The notes beneath the pieces are model-generated. The model was not told the origin of the DNA. It was given only the letters and a program-made list of their open reading frames with translations, and ran no database searches. This document shows, piece after piece, positions 14,565 through 14,569 of a stretch of 14,569 nt of DNA. The DNA lies in the NCBI GenBank assembly GCA_017883495.1, contig JADGNL010000154.1, positions 1-14,569 on the forward strand. Direction: 5' to 3'. Every line of letters begins with the position of its first letter. The first letter of the stretch is position 1. A program made the position numbers and the translations under genes. This DNA comes from Methanomicrobiales archaeon. GTDB taxonomy: Archaea > Halobacteriota > Methanomicrobia > Methanomicrobiales > Methanospirillaceae.

Positions 14565-14569
14565 GGAAC

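Overview
The window looks like a stretch of a high-GC euryarchaeal methanogen chromosome, most likely Methanomicrobiales (Methanoculleus/Methanofollis-like). The grounds are: AT-rich archaeal TATA boxes about 25-45 bases ahead of several genes in otherwise GC-rich DNA, Shine-Dalgarno motifs matching the archaeal 16S tail, a PAS-rich soluble histidine kinase, an MMPL/HAE3-type RND exporter, and a bacterial-type gyrBA operon of the kind found in these methanogens. The taxon is an inference; no rRNA or methanogenesis gene is present.

Layout. (1) 2-1633 (+): 3' part of a multi-PAS sensor histidine kinase, cut by the left edge. (2) 1775-4036 (+): RND/MMPL exporter with its own TATA box. (3) 4043-4456 (-): YjbQ/UPF0047 enzyme, converging on the exporter with 6 bases between stops. 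(4) 4457-4730: 274-base divergent region with a TATA box, a perfect 7-bp inverted repeat abutting it, and a nested inverted repeat further upstream. (5) 4731-6674 and 6671-8260 (+): a two-gene, ATGA-coupled operon. The first gene encodes a 647-residue protein with a PhoU/DUF47-like C-terminal half and an unrecognised N-terminal half. The second encodes a pyruvate phosphate dikinase that ends just after its phosphohistidine domain and lacks the PEP/pyruvate domain. (6) 8267-9199 (-): polytopic membrane protein of unknown function whose true N-terminus probably lies upstream. (7) 13921 down to 9418 (-): gyrB-gyrA operon, overlapping by 11 bases, with gyrA starting at TTG behind a near-perfect Shine-Dalgarno. 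(8) 14079 to the right edge (-): small unknown protein with uncertain start.

The most unusual unit is the 4731-8260 pair. The dikinase half keeps the ATP-grasp residues and catalytic His451 but has no domain to receive the phosphoryl group, and nothing in the window supplies one. It is translationally coupled to a PhoU-like protein, a family tied to phosphate sensing and transport. An ATP/Pi-driven phosphohistidine relay or phosphate-linked regulatory system is a reasonable but untested idea.

No gene-free stretch exceeds 300 bases. The longest is 4457-4730. No tRNA, rRNA, CRISPR array or insertion sequence was seen.
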